Source of the DNA: Streptomyces sp. 846.5
GTDB lineage: Bacteria > Actinomycetota > Actinomycetes > Streptomycetales > Streptomycetaceae
Direction: 5' to 3'
Assembly (NCBI RefSeq): GCF_004365705.1
Contig: NZ_SOBN01000002.1
Span: forward strand, 1,054,001 to 1,118,000
Length of the DNA: 64,000 nucleotides
Below are positions 1 through 9,202 of this stretch, in pieces. The first letter of the stretch is position 1. Every line of letters starts with the position of its first letter. A model generated the notes under the pieces. It had not been told where the DNA came from, did not search any database, and saw only the letters and a program-made list of their open reading frames with translations. The position numbers and the translations under genes are program-made.

Positions 1-1309
1 GGTAGTTGCTCACCGTGATCCGGCGGTCGGCAGTGCCGGAGGACGCGAGGGTGATCGTTGCCGCCGGGTGGTAGCTGCCGCCGCGGAGGGCGACCGTCTG
101 GCCCGGCCGGGCCAGGGAGACGGCCCGGGTCACGGTGGCGAAGGGCCGGGCGAGGGTGCCCGGATTGGCGTCGTCTCCGCCGGGGGCGACGTAGTAGTCC
201 GCCGTCGCGACCCCGGCGTATGCAGGGGAAGGGGCCGTCGGGGTGGGCGCGGCCGTGGTGGTCGTGGCCGCAGGGGTCGGGCCCGGCAGCTGGGGGGCGG
301 TCGCGGTCGGGGCCGCGCCGCGCGTCGACGGAGCGCTGTGCGAGTGGAGCAGTGGTGTCTGGTAGACCGTGAGGCCGATGACGGCGGCAACCGTCCCGGC
401 GGCACCGACGGCCGCGATCGGCTTCGACACGATCCGGTGCAGACCGTTCCGGAGGGCGTGCAGCAGTGCGGACAGCGGTCCGGCGGCCAGGCCGTGCCGA
501 CCGACCAGGGCCGGGATTCCGGCTACCAGCACGGCGGGGACCGGCAGGGCGCGGAGCCGGATCGGCAGGTCGTCGATCGACCTGCGGACGACTGCCGCCT
601 CGCACTGCGGGCATCCGGCCACATGGCGGCTGAGCCTGGTCAGCAGCCGTCCGCCGGCCGCGGCAGGGCCGCTTCCGTCGGCCGCAAGCGACGCGAGTTC
701 GGGGCAGCGGGGCCGGGCCCGCCAGGCGGCCAGCACGTCGGTGGCGAGTTCGAGCCTGGCCTTCATCCGCTGGATGCGCACCGCGGTGTGCGGAAGGCTC
801 AGTTGCAGGGCGTCGGCGACCTCACTGCGGGTCAACTGCCCGGCGGTCTCCTGCCACCAGAGCGCCAGGGTCTCGCGCTGGTCCTCGCTGAGCCATCGAC
901 TGGCCTCCAGCAGATCGTCGCCGGCCCGGGACAGGGCGTGCCGGTCGACGGCCAGATCGGCGAAGTCACCTGCCGGATCCGGGACTTCGGCAACGTCCGC
1001 CAGCGGCAGACGGCGGGCCGTCATGGCCTTGCTGCGCCGTCCGTGGTCGTGCATCTGCCGGATCGCGATGGCCAGCAGCCAGGAGCGGAACCGCTCCGGT
1101 TCGCGGAGCCGGGGCAGCGCCCGCATCGCGCGCAGCATGGTCTCCTGCACGACGTCGTCCACGTCCGGGTGCCCGTGCAGACCCCGTCCGACGACGTTGT
1201 AGACCAGCGGCAGATACTCCCGGAACAGGGCGCCCCGGGCGTCCGGGTCCCCGGAACGGGCGGCGTCGACCAGGTCGGTTCCGGTCAGCTGGGCCGCCGG
1301 GTCGGCCAT
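1..1309 (-). CDS. Membrane-tethered ECF-type sigma factor with C-terminal beta-helix domain (3' end outside window)
   Basis: Reading the minus strand from ATG 1309 gives 436 codons without a stop to the window edge. Residues about 1-195 look like an ECF sigma factor: region 2 carries DVDDVVQETMLRAMRALP and region 4 a helix-turn-helix around SEVADALQLSLPHTAVRIQR. A zinc-finger typical of anti-sigma factors follows (a Cys, then HVAGCPQC), then a hydrophobic segment (VGAAGTVAAVIGLTVY), a Pro/Thr/Ala-rich linker, and the start of a right-handed beta-helix of the pectate-lyase/DUF1565 kind (DYYVAPGGDDANPGTLARPF). The inferred topology is sigma domain inside, beta-helix outside. The start is uncertain: an in-frame TTG at 1333 with GAGGG upstream is possible. 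The gene is divergent from a secreted pectinase, which suggests a common regulatory circuit. The C-terminal end is unseen, so catalytic activity of the beta-helix cannot be judged. Confidence 0.85.
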   Translation of the reverse strand, partial: MADPAAQLTGTDLVDAARSGDPDARGALFREYLPLVYNVVGRGLHGHPDVDDVVQETMLRAMRALPRLREPERFRSWLLAIAIRQMHDHGRRSKAMTARRLPLADVAEVPDPAGDFADLAVDRHALSRAGDDLLEASRWLSEDQRETLALWWQETAGQLTRSEVADALQLSLPHTAVRIQRMKARLELATDVLAAWRARPRCPELASLAADGSGPAAAGGRLLTRLSRHVAGCPQCEAAVVRRSIDDLPIRLRALPVPAVLVAGIPALVGRHGLAAGPLSALLHALRNGLHRIVSKPIAAVGAAGTVAAVIGLTVYQTPLLHSHSAPSTRGAAPTATAPQLPGPTPAATTTTAAPTPTAPSPAYAGVATADYYVAPGGDDANPGTLARPFATVTRAVSLARPGQTVALRGGSYHPAATITLASSGTADRRITVSNY

Positions 1310-1500
1310 GGGGTGTGCCGGGACGTTGCGCAATGCACCCTCGCAGAGTGGGCCGTCGGTGGGAGGCGCTCATGATGGCACACCCGCTTCCGGAGCGGCC
1401 AAGCTGGGCCGGGCGGTAGCTGCCCGCGCGAAAATTCATGGCCGGAACCGTGTTATCGACTTCCGGGGTGGTCCGTCTCCACTGTGACAACGGAGAAAGG

Positions 1501-4188
1501 ATGGGGATGCACCTCAGTCGGCACAAGCGGGACAGGCGCCCCAGGCGGTCCATCGCGGCGGCGGTCATAGCGGCTGGTCTCGTCGTGGCGGGACTCGGCG
1601 TCGCGGCGGCTTCCACCGTCGCGGGATCCGGCGCGCAGGCGACCGTAGCGGTCGCCGGCACCTACAACCTCGCGGTCGCCAGAAGCGGGTTGTGCCTGGA
1701 TCTGGTCGGTGCCAGTTCGGCTCCCGGCGCGCTGATCCAGCAGTGGGGTTGCAGCCCAGGGCAGAGCGACCAGCAGTGGATCCTGGTCGACCAGGGATCG
1801 GGCCGGTTCGCCATCAGGTCCGCCGCCAGCGGGTTGTGCCTGGACGTCCCGGGCGGCTCCACCGCGAGCGGAGTCCGGCTGCAGCAGTGGGGCTGCGCGA
1901 CCGGGCAGGCCAACCAGCTGTGGACGCTGAAATCGACGCGGGACGGCACCTTCCAGATCGTCAACGCCAACAGCGGTCTGTGCGTCAGCGACGCGCAGGC
2001 GAGCACCGCGCCCGGCGCCGCCGTGACCCAGGAGACCTGCTCCACCAACAGCAACAAGCGCTGGTCACTGACCCCGGTCGGCACCACCGCCCCGAGCGCC
2101 TCGGCCTCCGCAACCGCCGCCCCGGGTACGACGATCACGGTCGCCGCGGACGGCTCCGGCGACGTCCGCACGGTACAGGCGGCGATCGACAGGGTCCCGG
2201 TGAACAACACCAAGCCGGTCACCATCGCCATCAGGAAGGGCACCTACCGGGGCGTCGTCTCCATCCCGAGCAGCAAGCCCTATGTGACGCTCAAGGGTCT
2301 CGGAGCGACCTCCGCCGACGTCGTGATCGTCGACAACATCTCGGCCGGCACCCTGAAGGCGGACGGGACGACGTACGGGACCTTCGGCAGCGCGACCGCG
2401 TTCATCGACGGCCACGACTTCTCGGCCTCGAATCTGACGATCTCCAACGACTACGACTACGCGGCCAGCCCGAGCCAGGCGCTGGCGCTGAGCCTGTCCG
2501 CCGACCGCGCGGTCTTCAGCAATGTGCGGCTCCTCGGCCACCAGGACACCCTGCTGGTCAACGACTCGGCCCGGGCCTACTTCGTGCAGTCCTACGTGGA
2601 GGGCACCGTCGACTTCATCTTCGGCGGCGGGACCGCGGTCTTCGACCGCAGCGAGATCCACGAGCTCGGCGGCGGATTCGTCACCGCGGCCAGCACGCCG
2701 ACGACCAGGGCCTACGGTTTCCTCTTCTACCGGTCGAGCATCACCGGCGCCGGAACCGCCGGCACCGGCAGCCTGGGCCGCCCGTGGCGCCAGGGCGCGC
2801 AGGTGCTCTACCGCGAGTCCACCCTGGGCGCGTTCCTGAACACCGGTCAGCCCTGGAGCGACATGTCCGGCGCCACCTGGAAGAGCGCCCGGTTCGAGGA
2901 GTACAGGAACACCGGGGCCGGGGCGACGACCAACTCCAATCGGCCGCAGCTGAGCGACGCCCAGGCGGCGAACTACACCCCGGCCGCGTACCTGGCCGGC
3001 TCGGACGGGTGGAACCCGACCACGAGCACCGCCTCCGGCACGGTCTGCAAGCCCAGCAGCTACGGGGCGAAGGCCGACGGACTGACGAAGGACACCGCGG
3101 CCATCCAGAAGGCGATCAACGCCTGCGCCGGTAACGGCACCGTCGAACTGACCAGCGGCAGCTACCTTTCCGGCGCGCTGACCCTGGCCGGCGGCCTCAC
3201 CTTCACCATCGACTCCGGAGCGACCCTGCTCGCCTCGAAGGACGCGGCGGACTACCCGCTCTCCGGAGGGAAGTTGACGCCGCTGCTTGGGGCGTCCGGG
3301 GTGAAGGACCTCACCATCAGCGGCGCGGGCACCATCGACGGCCAGGGCGCCCCCTGGTGGGCCCTGATCAACAAGGAGAAGGCGGCCGGCCAGACCCTGT
3401 CGTCCCGACCCGGCCTGGTGTCGATCAGCGACGCCTCGCAGGTGAAGCTCACCGGGATCACGCTGAAGAACGCCCCGAACGTGCACATCACCTTCAAGAA
3501 GGTGACCACGGCCGCCGTCGACCGGATCACGGTCTCCTCGCCCTCGAACTCGCCCAACACCGACGGCATCGACGTGTGGTCGTCCTCGGGCGTCGCGGTC
3601 ACCGACAGCACCTTCGACGACGGCGACGACAACATCGCCATCGACTCCTCGTCGCAGGACGGTCCGTCCCACGACATCTCACTGAGCGGCTGCACCGTCC
3701 TGCACGGCCACGGCCTGTCCATCGGCAGCTACACGGCCGGCGGCGTCTACAACATCGACATCCATGACGACACCCTCAACGGCACCACCGCCGGGGTACG
3801 GATCAAAACCGCGCGGGGTCGGGGCGGCGAGGTCCACGCCATCACCTACAAGAACCTGACGATGACGAACGTGACCACCCCGATCCAGGTCGTCGGCTAC
3901 TACCCGACGGTTCCGGCCGACGGCGACGCCGCCCAGGCGGTCACCAGCACCACGCCCGACTACCACGACATCACCATCGCCGACATCAACGCGACCGGCG
4001 CCACCACGGCCGGGCAGATCGTGGGCCTGCCGGAACAGCCGATCACCGGGTTGACCCTGACCTCGGTGACGATCGCCGCGAAGACCGGGCTGACCGTGCG
4101 CAACGCCACGGTGACCACGACCTCCACCAGGATCGAGCCGGCCTCGGGCCCGGCCTCCCTGCTGCAGAGCAGGGCCACCCTCAACTAG
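1501..4188 (+). CDS. Secreted CBM13 - pectinesterase (CE8) - polygalacturonase (GH28) fusion
   Basis: An 895-residue secreted enzyme. Residues 1-38 are an Arg-rich signal peptide. Residues about 54-188 form a ricin-type beta-trefoil (CBM13) with three QxW repeats. Residues about 210-505 are a pectin methylesterase with the family motifs GHQDT (Asp near 349), GTVDFIFG (Asp near 371) and LGRPW (Arg near 428). Residues about 515-895 are a GH28 polygalacturonase with NTDGID, DDGDDN, GHG and RIK. All catalytic residues I can place are present, so one chain should de-esterify homogalacturonan and then hydrolyse it. The start at 1501 follows GGAGAAAGG; ATG 1507 is also possible. It lies divergent from the sigma-factor gene and ends before a strong terminator. 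The domain fusion is unusual; CE8 and GH28 are normally separate proteins. Confidence 0.93.
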   Translation: MGMHLSRHKRDRRPRRSIAAAVIAAGLVVAGLGVAAASTVAGSGAQATVAVAGTYNLAVARSGLCLDLVGASSAPGALIQQWGCSPGQSDQQWILVDQGSGRFAIRSAASGLCLDVPGGSTASGVRLQQWGCATGQANQLWTLKSTRDGTFQIVNANSGLCVSDAQASTAPGAAVTQETCSTNSNKRWSLTPVGTTAPSASASATAAPGTTITVAADGSGDVRTVQAAIDRVPVNNTKPVTIAIRKGTYRGVVSIPSSKPYVTLKGLGATSADVVIVDNISAGTLKADGTTYGTFGSATAFIDGHDFSASNLTISNDYDYAASPSQALALSLSADRAVFSNVRLLGHQDTLLVNDSARAYFVQSYVEGTVDFIFGGGTAVFDRSEIHELGGGFVTAASTPTTRAYGFLFYRSSITGAGTAGTGSLGRPWRQGAQVLYRESTLGAFLNTGQPWSDMSGATWKSARFEEYRNTGAGATTNSNRPQLSDAQAANYTPAAYLAGSDGWNPTTSTASGTVCKPSSYGAKADGLTKDTAAIQKAINACAGNGTVELTSGSYLSGALTLAGGLTFTIDSGATLLASKDAADYPLSGGKLTPLLGASGVKDLTISGAGTIDGQGAPWWALINKEKAAGQTLSSRPGLVSISDASQVKLTGITLKNAPNVHITFKKVTTAAVDRITVSSPSNSPNTDGIDVWSSSGVAVTDSTFDDGDDNIAIDSSSQDGPSHDISLSGCTVLHGHGLSIGSYTAGGVYNIDIHDDTLNGTTAGVRIKTARGRGGEVHAITYKNLTMTNVTTPIQVVGYYPTVPADGDAAQAVTSTTPDYHDITIADINATGATTAGQIVGLPEQPITGLTLTSVTIAAKTGLTVRNATVTTTSTRIEPASGPASLLQSRATLN

Positions 4189-4209
4189 CGGCACAGTACA
4201 TCCCCCACC

Positions 4210-4243
4210 GGTCGGGGCCGCCCGATCCCGGGCGGCCCCGACC
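4210..4243 (+). terminator. Strong hairpin terminator after the pectinase
   Basis: Perfect 15-bp inverted repeat (4210-4224 and 4229-4243, left arm GGTCGGGGCCGCCCG) with a 4-nt loop, 22 bases after the pectinase stop. There is no clear U-tract, which is common for actinomycete terminators. It separates the pectinase from the ligase gene that starts at 4265. Confidence 0.8.
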
Positions 4244-4264
4244 GAACCGGCCCACAATGGGGCC

Positions 4265-5815
4265 ATGCCGCTTCAACAGGTAGCCGCGGCCTCGCAGGCC
4301 ACCGCTGCGGAGCCGGCCCGCAACGCGAAGGTCGCCCTGCTCGCCGACCTGCTCCGCGGGCTCGATCCGGCGGACCGGCACGCCGTCGTCGTCCTGCTGT
4401 CCGGCGAGTCGCGCCGGATGCGGGTCGGTGTGGGACCGGCGGCGCTGCGCGACCTGCCCCCCGCCGCCGAGCAGCCGCAGCTGGGCGTCGCCGAGACCGA
4501 GCAGGCCCTGCACACCATCGCCGAACTGCAGGGACCCGGCTCCCAGGCCGAACGCCACCGGTTGCTGGACTCCCTGCTCTCCCGGGCCACCGCCGAGGAA
4601 CAGGTGTTCCTGCGCGCGGTGCTCATCGGCGACCTGCGGCAGGGCGCGCTGGACGCCGTGATGGGCGACGCCGTCGCCAAGGCCGCCGGGGTTCCCGTGG
4701 CGGACGTCCGCCGGGCGCTGATGTTCCGCGGATCGGCAGCGGCCGTCGCCGACGCGGCGATGACCGGCGGCAGGGCCGCACTGCAGGCGTTCGGCCTTGA
4801 GGTCGGGCGACCGGTACGGCCGATGCTGGCCGCCTCCGCGCCGGACGTCGCCGCCGCCCTGGACCGCGTCAGACCCGCCGCACTGGAGTGGAAACTCGAC
4901 GGCATCCGGGTTCAGGTCCACCGCGACGGGGACCGGATCGGTGTCTTCACCCGCAGCCTGGACGACATCACCGCCCGCGTCCCCGAGGTGGTGGAGGCGG
5001 TGCGGGCGCTGCCGGTGCGTTCGGTCGTCCTCGACGGCGAGGCCCTGGCCCTGGGCCCGGACGGACGCCCCCAGCCCTTCCAGGTCACCGCCGCGCGCAC
5101 GGCCTCCCGCAAGGACACCGAGGCGCTGCGCGCCAAGGTCCCGCTGAGCGTCTTCTTCTTCGACCTGCTCCACCTCGACGGCGCCGACCTGCTGGACGCG
5201 CCCGCGCAGCGCCGCGTCGACGCGCTGGCGGCGACGGTGCCTCCGGAGCTGCGGGTGCCCCGGCTGGTCACCGCCGACGACGGCGACGCCCGTGCGTTCC
5301 TCCGCGACTCCCTCGCCCACGGCCACGAGGGAGTCGTCGTCAAGGACCCCGACGCCCCCTACGCGGCCGGCCGCCGCGGCGCGGGATGGATCAAGGTCAA
5401 GCCCCGGCACACCCTGGACCTGGTGGTCCTGGCCGCCGAATGGGGCAGCGGACGCCGCCAGGGCTGGTTGAGCAACCTGCACCTGGGGGCGCGGGCGGAC
5501 GGCGCGGAAGGGCTGCCGGAGGGCACGGGCGAATGGGTCATGCTCGGCAAGACCTTCAAGGGGCTCACCGACGAGATCCTCGCCTTCCAGACCCGCGAAC
5601 TGCTGCTGCGGGAGGTCCGCCGGGACGACTGGGTGGTCCACGTCCGCCCCGAGCTCGTGGTCGAGATCGCCATCGACGGCCTGCAGCGCAGCCCCCGCTA
5701 CCCTGCAGGACTGACCCTGCGCTTCGCCCGGGTCCTGCGCTACCGCGACGACAAGGGCCCGGCCGACGCCGACACCATCGCCACCGTCAGAGAGCTCGCG
5801 GCCGAAGGGCTGTGA
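4265..5815 (+). CDS. ATP-dependent DNA ligase
   Basis: A 516-residue ligase of the actinobacterial ATP-dependent family (similar in layout to mycobacterial LigB). It has an N-terminal DNA-binding domain (about 1-190), a nucleotidyltransferase domain with the AMP-lysine motif WKLDGIR near residue 210, the motif [12 protein letters not shown], the motif V lysines WIKVKP, and an OB-fold C-terminus. It would seal nicks using ATP, in addition to the NAD-dependent LigA that all bacteria carry elsewhere; the physiological role of such extra ligases is DNA repair. ATG 4265 lies close to the preceding terminator, with no strong ribosome-binding site visible. The gene is convergent with the reductase gene at 5830, with 14 bp between stops. 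Confidence 0.93.
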   Translation: MPLQQVAAASQATAAEPARNAKVALLADLLRGLDPADRHAVVVLLSGESRRMRVGVGPAALRDLPPAAEQPQLGVAETEQALHTIAELQGPGSQAERHRLLDSLLSRATAEEQVFLRAVLIGDLRQGALDAVMGDAVAKAAGVPVADVRRALMFRGSAAAVADAAMTGGRAALQAFGLEVGRPVRPMLAASAPDVAAALDRVRPAALEWKLDGIRVQVHRDGDRIGVFTRSLDDITARVPEVVEAVRALPVRSVVLDGEALALGPDGRPQPFQVTAARTASRKDTEALRAKVPLSVFFFDLLHLDGADLLDAPAQRRVDALAATVPPELRVPRLVTADDGDARAFLRDSLAHGHEGVVVKDPDAPYAAGRRGAGWIKVKPRHTLDLVVLAAEWGSGRRQGWLSNLHLGARADGAEGLPEGTGEWVMLGKTFKGLTDEILAFQTRELLLREVRRDDWVVHVRPELVVEIAIDGLQRSPRYPAGLTLRFARVLRYRDDKGPADADTIATVRELAAEGL

Positions 5816-5829
5816 CCGCCTGGGGACGG

Positions 5830-6402
5830 TCAGCGGACGACGTCGAAGACCTGCTTCTGCAGCCCGTTGGAGTACGCCTCGTGCTCGACCAGCTTCAGCT
5901 TCTGGGCGTCCTTGTCCGTGGCGCTGAACAGGCGCTTGCCGGCGCCGAGGAGCAGCGGATAGACCAGCAGGTGGTAGCGGTCGATCAGGCCCGCGTCGGA
6001 GAGGGCCTGGTTGAGGGTGGCACTGCCGTGGACGATGATCGGGCCGCCCTCGGTCTCCTTGAGGGCGGCGACGTCGTCGAGCGAGCGCAGGATGGTGGTC
6101 TCGCCCCAGTTGGAGACGAGCTGGTCGTCGGTGAGGGTGGTGGAGACGACGTACTTCGGCATGGTCCGGTACTGGGCGAACTCCGCCATGTCGGGCCAGA
6201 CCGGGGCGAAGGCCTGGTAGCTGACCCGGCCCATCAGGATCGCGGTGGACTCCTGCTGCTCGCGTCCCTTGATCTCAAAGGCCTCGGGGACGAACTCGAC
6301 CTCCTTGAAGGTCCAGCCGGAGTTGCGGTAGCCGGGTTCGCCTCCCGGCGAGTCCACGACGCCGTCGAGGGAGATGAAGGCGGTGCTGATGAGAGTGCGC
6401 AT
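5830..6402 (-). CDS. DHFR/RibD C-terminal-fold reductase
   Basis: A 190-residue protein of the RibD_C / dihydrofolate-reductase-like superfamily. The start MRTLISTAFISLDGVVDSPG, the segment ILMGRVSYQAFAPVWP and the glycine-rich GGPIIVHGSATLNQAL are typical of the small NADPH-dependent reductases of this group found in actinomycetes; most have no assigned substrate. The start at 6402 is chosen because AGGAG lies about 6 bases upstream. Upstream of it lies the truncated aldo-keto reductase on the same strand. It is probably expressed alone. Confidence 0.88.
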   Translation of the reverse strand: MRTLISTAFISLDGVVDSPGGEPGYRNSGWTFKEVEFVPEAFEIKGREQQESTAILMGRVSYQAFAPVWPDMAEFAQYRTMPKYVVSTTLTDDQLVSNWGETTILRSLDDVAALKETEGGPIIVHGSATLNQALSDAGLIDRYHLLVYPLLLGAGKRLFSATDKDAQKLKLVEHEAYSNGLQKQVFDVVR

Positions 6403-6494
6403 GGGGGGCTCCTTGGGTGTCTCGTGGGGGCGCTTCACCTCAGCTACGAACGGCGCGGGCCCGATTCGACATGTGGCGACGAAAATATTCTTGG

Positions 6495-7128
6495 CTACTG
6501 TCCGAGCGCCCGCCAGGCGGCCGGCGGCAGGTCCGTCGCGGCCCAGGCGGTGGCCGAGCGCGCCTGCTCGGCCGAGCGGACGCCGGCCACGACGCAGGCG
6601 ACGGCCGGGTGGCGCAGCGGGAAGCGGATCGCGGCGTGCGGAAGCGTGGCACCGTTCCGGTCGCAGGCCAGGGCGAGCGCACGGGCCCGCCGGAGCAGCG
6701 CCGCCGGCGCCGGACCGTAGTCGAAGCGGGCGTCGTCCGGGGGCCAGGGGTGGGCCAGCAGACCGGAGTTGAAGGGCGCGGCGGTACGGTCGGCCAGGGT
6801 CCATCGGCCCGCCACCATCACCACGTCCAGGTCCGTCTCGGCGACGATCCGCAGCAGCGGGGCGACGGCGTTCATGCCCGCGCCGATCGCGCCGACGACC
6901 CCCTGCTCGCGCAGCTCGGCGACAGCCGGGATCGCCTGGCTGATCGCGGCGTCGAGATGGTCGTCCGGGTCGTGGACGTAGACGACGTCGATCCGGTCCA
7001 GGCCGAGTCGCCGCAGGCTTGCCTCCAGGCTGCGCAGGACCCCGTCGCGGGAGTAGTCGGCGCGGCGCAGCAGGGTGTCGGGGACCGCGAAGCCCCCGGC
7101 CGCCAGGTCCGACCCGGTCGGCGCGGGG
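6495..7128 (-). pseudogene. Aldo-keto reductase, 5' end deleted
   Basis: The minus strand encodes the C-terminal two thirds of an aldo-keto reductase of the D-threo-aldose/L-fucose dehydrogenase type. Recognisable blocks are FAVPDTLLRRADYSRDGVL, LGLDRIDVVYVHDPDDHLD, GVVGAIGAGMNAVAPLL and a normal C-terminus ending in a TAG at 6495. The N-terminal NADPH-barrel start and catalytic Tyr region are absent: at about 7115-7130 the sequence switches abruptly to an unrelated discoidin-domain coding sequence in the opposite orientation. No functional start can be expected. The remnant is one side of the three-way gene scar described at 7129-8276. Confidence 0.85.
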
Positions 7129-7556
7129 CGCCGCCACCACCGAGGCGACCAACTACTCCGTCGCCGCCACCGCCGTCACCGGCCGCTACCTACGGCTGAC
7201 CATCACCGGCTCGAACTACAACGGCGGCAGCGTCTACGCGTTCCAGGCCTACTTCACGCCCTTGCCGCCCAGCACCGACACCACGCCGCCGACCGCCCCC
7301 GGACAGCCGGTGATCACGCCGCGGCTGCCCAGCGTGGCCGACCTGAGCTGGCCGGCGGCGACCGATGACGTGGGCGTGACCACCTACGCGGTGTACCAGG
7401 ACGGCAAGCGGATCGCCGTCACCGACCGGACCAGCAACCGGGTCACCGGCCTGAGCCCGCAGACCGCCTACACCTTCACCGTCGTGGCCCGCGACGCGGC
7501 GCTCAACGAGTCCCCGGCCGGCCCCGCGGCCACCGTCACCATGCCCGCCGACGGTT
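7129..7556 (+). pseudogene. Fragment of a discoidin (F5/8C)-FnIII protein
   Basis: The plus strand encodes the tail of an F5/8 type C domain (TGRYLRLTITGSNYNGGSVY, then AFQAYF) and a complete fibronectin type III domain (about 7285-7545; DLSWPAATDDVGVTTYAVYQ, then GLSPQTAYTFTVVARD). Such modules sit at the C-terminus of secreted glycoside hydrolases. There is no signal peptide, no catalytic domain, no plausible start and no stop of its own: at about 7550-7557 the frame changes into a sugar-binding protein. It is an internal piece of a lost gene joined at both ends to other fragments. Confidence 0.8.
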
Positions 7557-8276
7557 GGCGACACCAACTCGCAGGAGTCCTACTTCTGGTCCAGCCAGTG
7601 CCCGGCCTTCCAGCTGACCCAGCCGGACACCCTGCGCACCGACCTGGCCAGCCCCGACTGCACCCGGATGTCGACCCTGCTGGACACCCTGATCGCCGAC
7701 AAGTCCGTCTCCACCCAGGGCTTCTTCAGCCAGGGCTTCGCCAAGGACAGCGGCAGCAAGGTGCTGATGGCCAACGGGCCCTCCTGGTACGGCCAGTACC
7801 TGTTCAACGCCGCCTTCAAGGTCCCGGCCGGGCAGATGGCCGCGGCCGCGCCGCTGACCTGGAACGGTGAGACCACCGCGGCCACCGGCAATGTCGGCGG
7901 CGGGGTGTGGATGGTCTCCTCGCACAGCACCAACCTCAAGGCCTCCACCGACCTCGCCACCTGGCTGACCACCTCCGACGCCAACCAGGCCAGCGCCCCC
8001 ACCTACCCGGCATACGTACCGGCGGCCGATGCGTGGCTGGCCAACCCCGACAACCGGAAGTACTTCGCCACCGACGTCAGCAGCGCCTTCAAGACCGCCG
8101 CCGACGAGGTGTGGACCGGCTGGTCCAACACCAGGTTCAGCGACGCCACCGCCTGGTCCAGCGTCGTGCTGCCCGCGCTGACCGCCGGCAAGACGCTCAC
8201 CGCGACCCTGCCCGCCTGGCAGACGGCCATCGCCGACCAGGCGAAGTCCGTGGGATACCAGGTGACCACCCAGTGA
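7557..8276 (+). pseudogene. Sugar ABC solute-binding protein, 5' half deleted
   Basis: From about 7557 (VGDTNSQESYFWSSQC) to the TGA at 8276 the plus strand encodes the C-terminal 240 residues of a family-1 extracellular sugar-binding protein, including VLMANGPSWYGQYLF and the WLTTSDANQ region. The signal peptide, lipobox and N-terminal lobe are missing, replaced by an FnIII fragment. The stop overlaps the GTG of the next permease gene (GTGA at 8273), so the original operon order binding protein-permease-permease is kept. An internal ATG at 7668 could at most give a cytoplasmic, non-functional half protein. Confidence 0.85.
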
Positions 8277-9202
8277 CGCTGCTGCAATCGCGGCGCGTCA
8301 CAGCTCCCGCCCGCCGCCGCGGTCTTCCGCGGCGGCGGAGCGGGGGCCTCGCGGGTTACCTCTTCGTCGCCGGCTACGCGGTCCTGCTGCTCGCCTTCGG
8401 CGTCTTCCCCACGGTGTACGCGTTCTACCTCTCGCTGACCAACGACCGGGGCCAGTTCACCGGCGTCAACCAGTTCGTCAAGGTGGCCCAGGACTACCGG
8501 TTCGTCCCCGCCTTCACCGACATGCTGCTCTACCTGGCCATGTGGCTGGTGGTGCTGGTGGTGCTGACCGTCCTGGTGGCTGTGGTGCTCCGCGGCCGTA
8601 TGCGGCCCGGCCTCTCGGCGCTGTTCCGCTTCCTGTTCTACATCCCCGGCGCGCTGGCCGGCGTGGCCAGTGTGCTGGTCTGGCTGTTCATGCTCGACCC
8701 GGCCGTCAGCCCGGTCTCCTGGCTGCTGGACTCGCTCGGACTCCACACGTTCGCAGCCGTGCTGACGCCCGGAAACCTGCCGGTGATCTTCGTCCTGATC
8801 GCCTTCTGGACCGGCGCCGGCGGCTGGATCGTGGTGATGTACGGAGCCCTCAACAACATCCCCGACGAGGTCCTGGAGGCAGCCAGGATGGACGGGGCCG
8901 GACCGTGGCGGACCGCCTGGCACATCCAGATCCCGATGATCCGGCAGTGGATCGCCTACATGGCGATCCTCGCCTTCGCCGCCGGCACACAGCTCTTCGT
9001 CGAACCCCAGCTGCTCCAGACGGCGAGCCTGGGCCGGGTCACCCCGACCTGGTCCCCCAACCAGCTCGCCTACGTCTTCGCCTTCCAGCAGGGCGACTTC
9101 AACGGCGCCGCCGCGATCTCCGTCTTCCTGCTGGCCCTCGGCCTGGTCGGAGCCGGCGTACTGGTGCGGCGCTCGGACATGTTCAAGGTGGATGACGCAT
9201 GA
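8273..9202 (+). CDS. Sugar ABC transporter permease (MalF type)
   Basis: A 309-residue inner-membrane permease with about six transmembrane helices and the EAA loop that contacts the ATPase (EAARMDGAGPWRTAWHIQIP). GTG 8273 overlaps the stop of the truncated binding-protein gene (GTGA), which implies translational coupling. The following permease overlaps by ATGA. There is no ATPase gene in the operon; in Streptomyces such importers often share the common ATPase MsiK. Because its binding protein is truncated, the importer is probably dead or reliant on another binding protein. Confidence 0.9.
   Translation: MTLLQSRRVTAPARRRGLPRRRSGGLAGYLFVAGYAVLLLAFGVFPTVYAFYLSLTNDRGQFTGVNQFVKVAQDYRFVPAFTDMLLYLAMWLVVLVVLTVLVAVVLRGRMRPGLSALFRFLFYIPGALAGVASVLVWLFMLDPAVSPVSWLLDSLGLHTFAAVLTPGNLPVIFVLIAFWTGAGGWIVVMYGALNNIPDEVLEAARMDGAGPWRTAWHIQIPMIRQWIAYMAILAFAAGTQLFVEPQLLQTASLGRVTPTWSPNQLAYVFAFQQGDFNGAAAISVFLLALGLVGAGVLVRRSDMFKVDDA

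Noticed and set aside
68..1375. Long plus-strand open frame across the sigma-factor gene
   Set aside because: Arg/Gly-rich translation without any motif; the minus-strand frame has clear sigma, zinc-finger and beta-helix motifs.
4888..6720. 610-codon plus-strand open frame across ligase and reductase
   Set aside because: It is an out-of-frame reading of two well-supported genes; the translation is low-complexity Arg/Pro/Gly.
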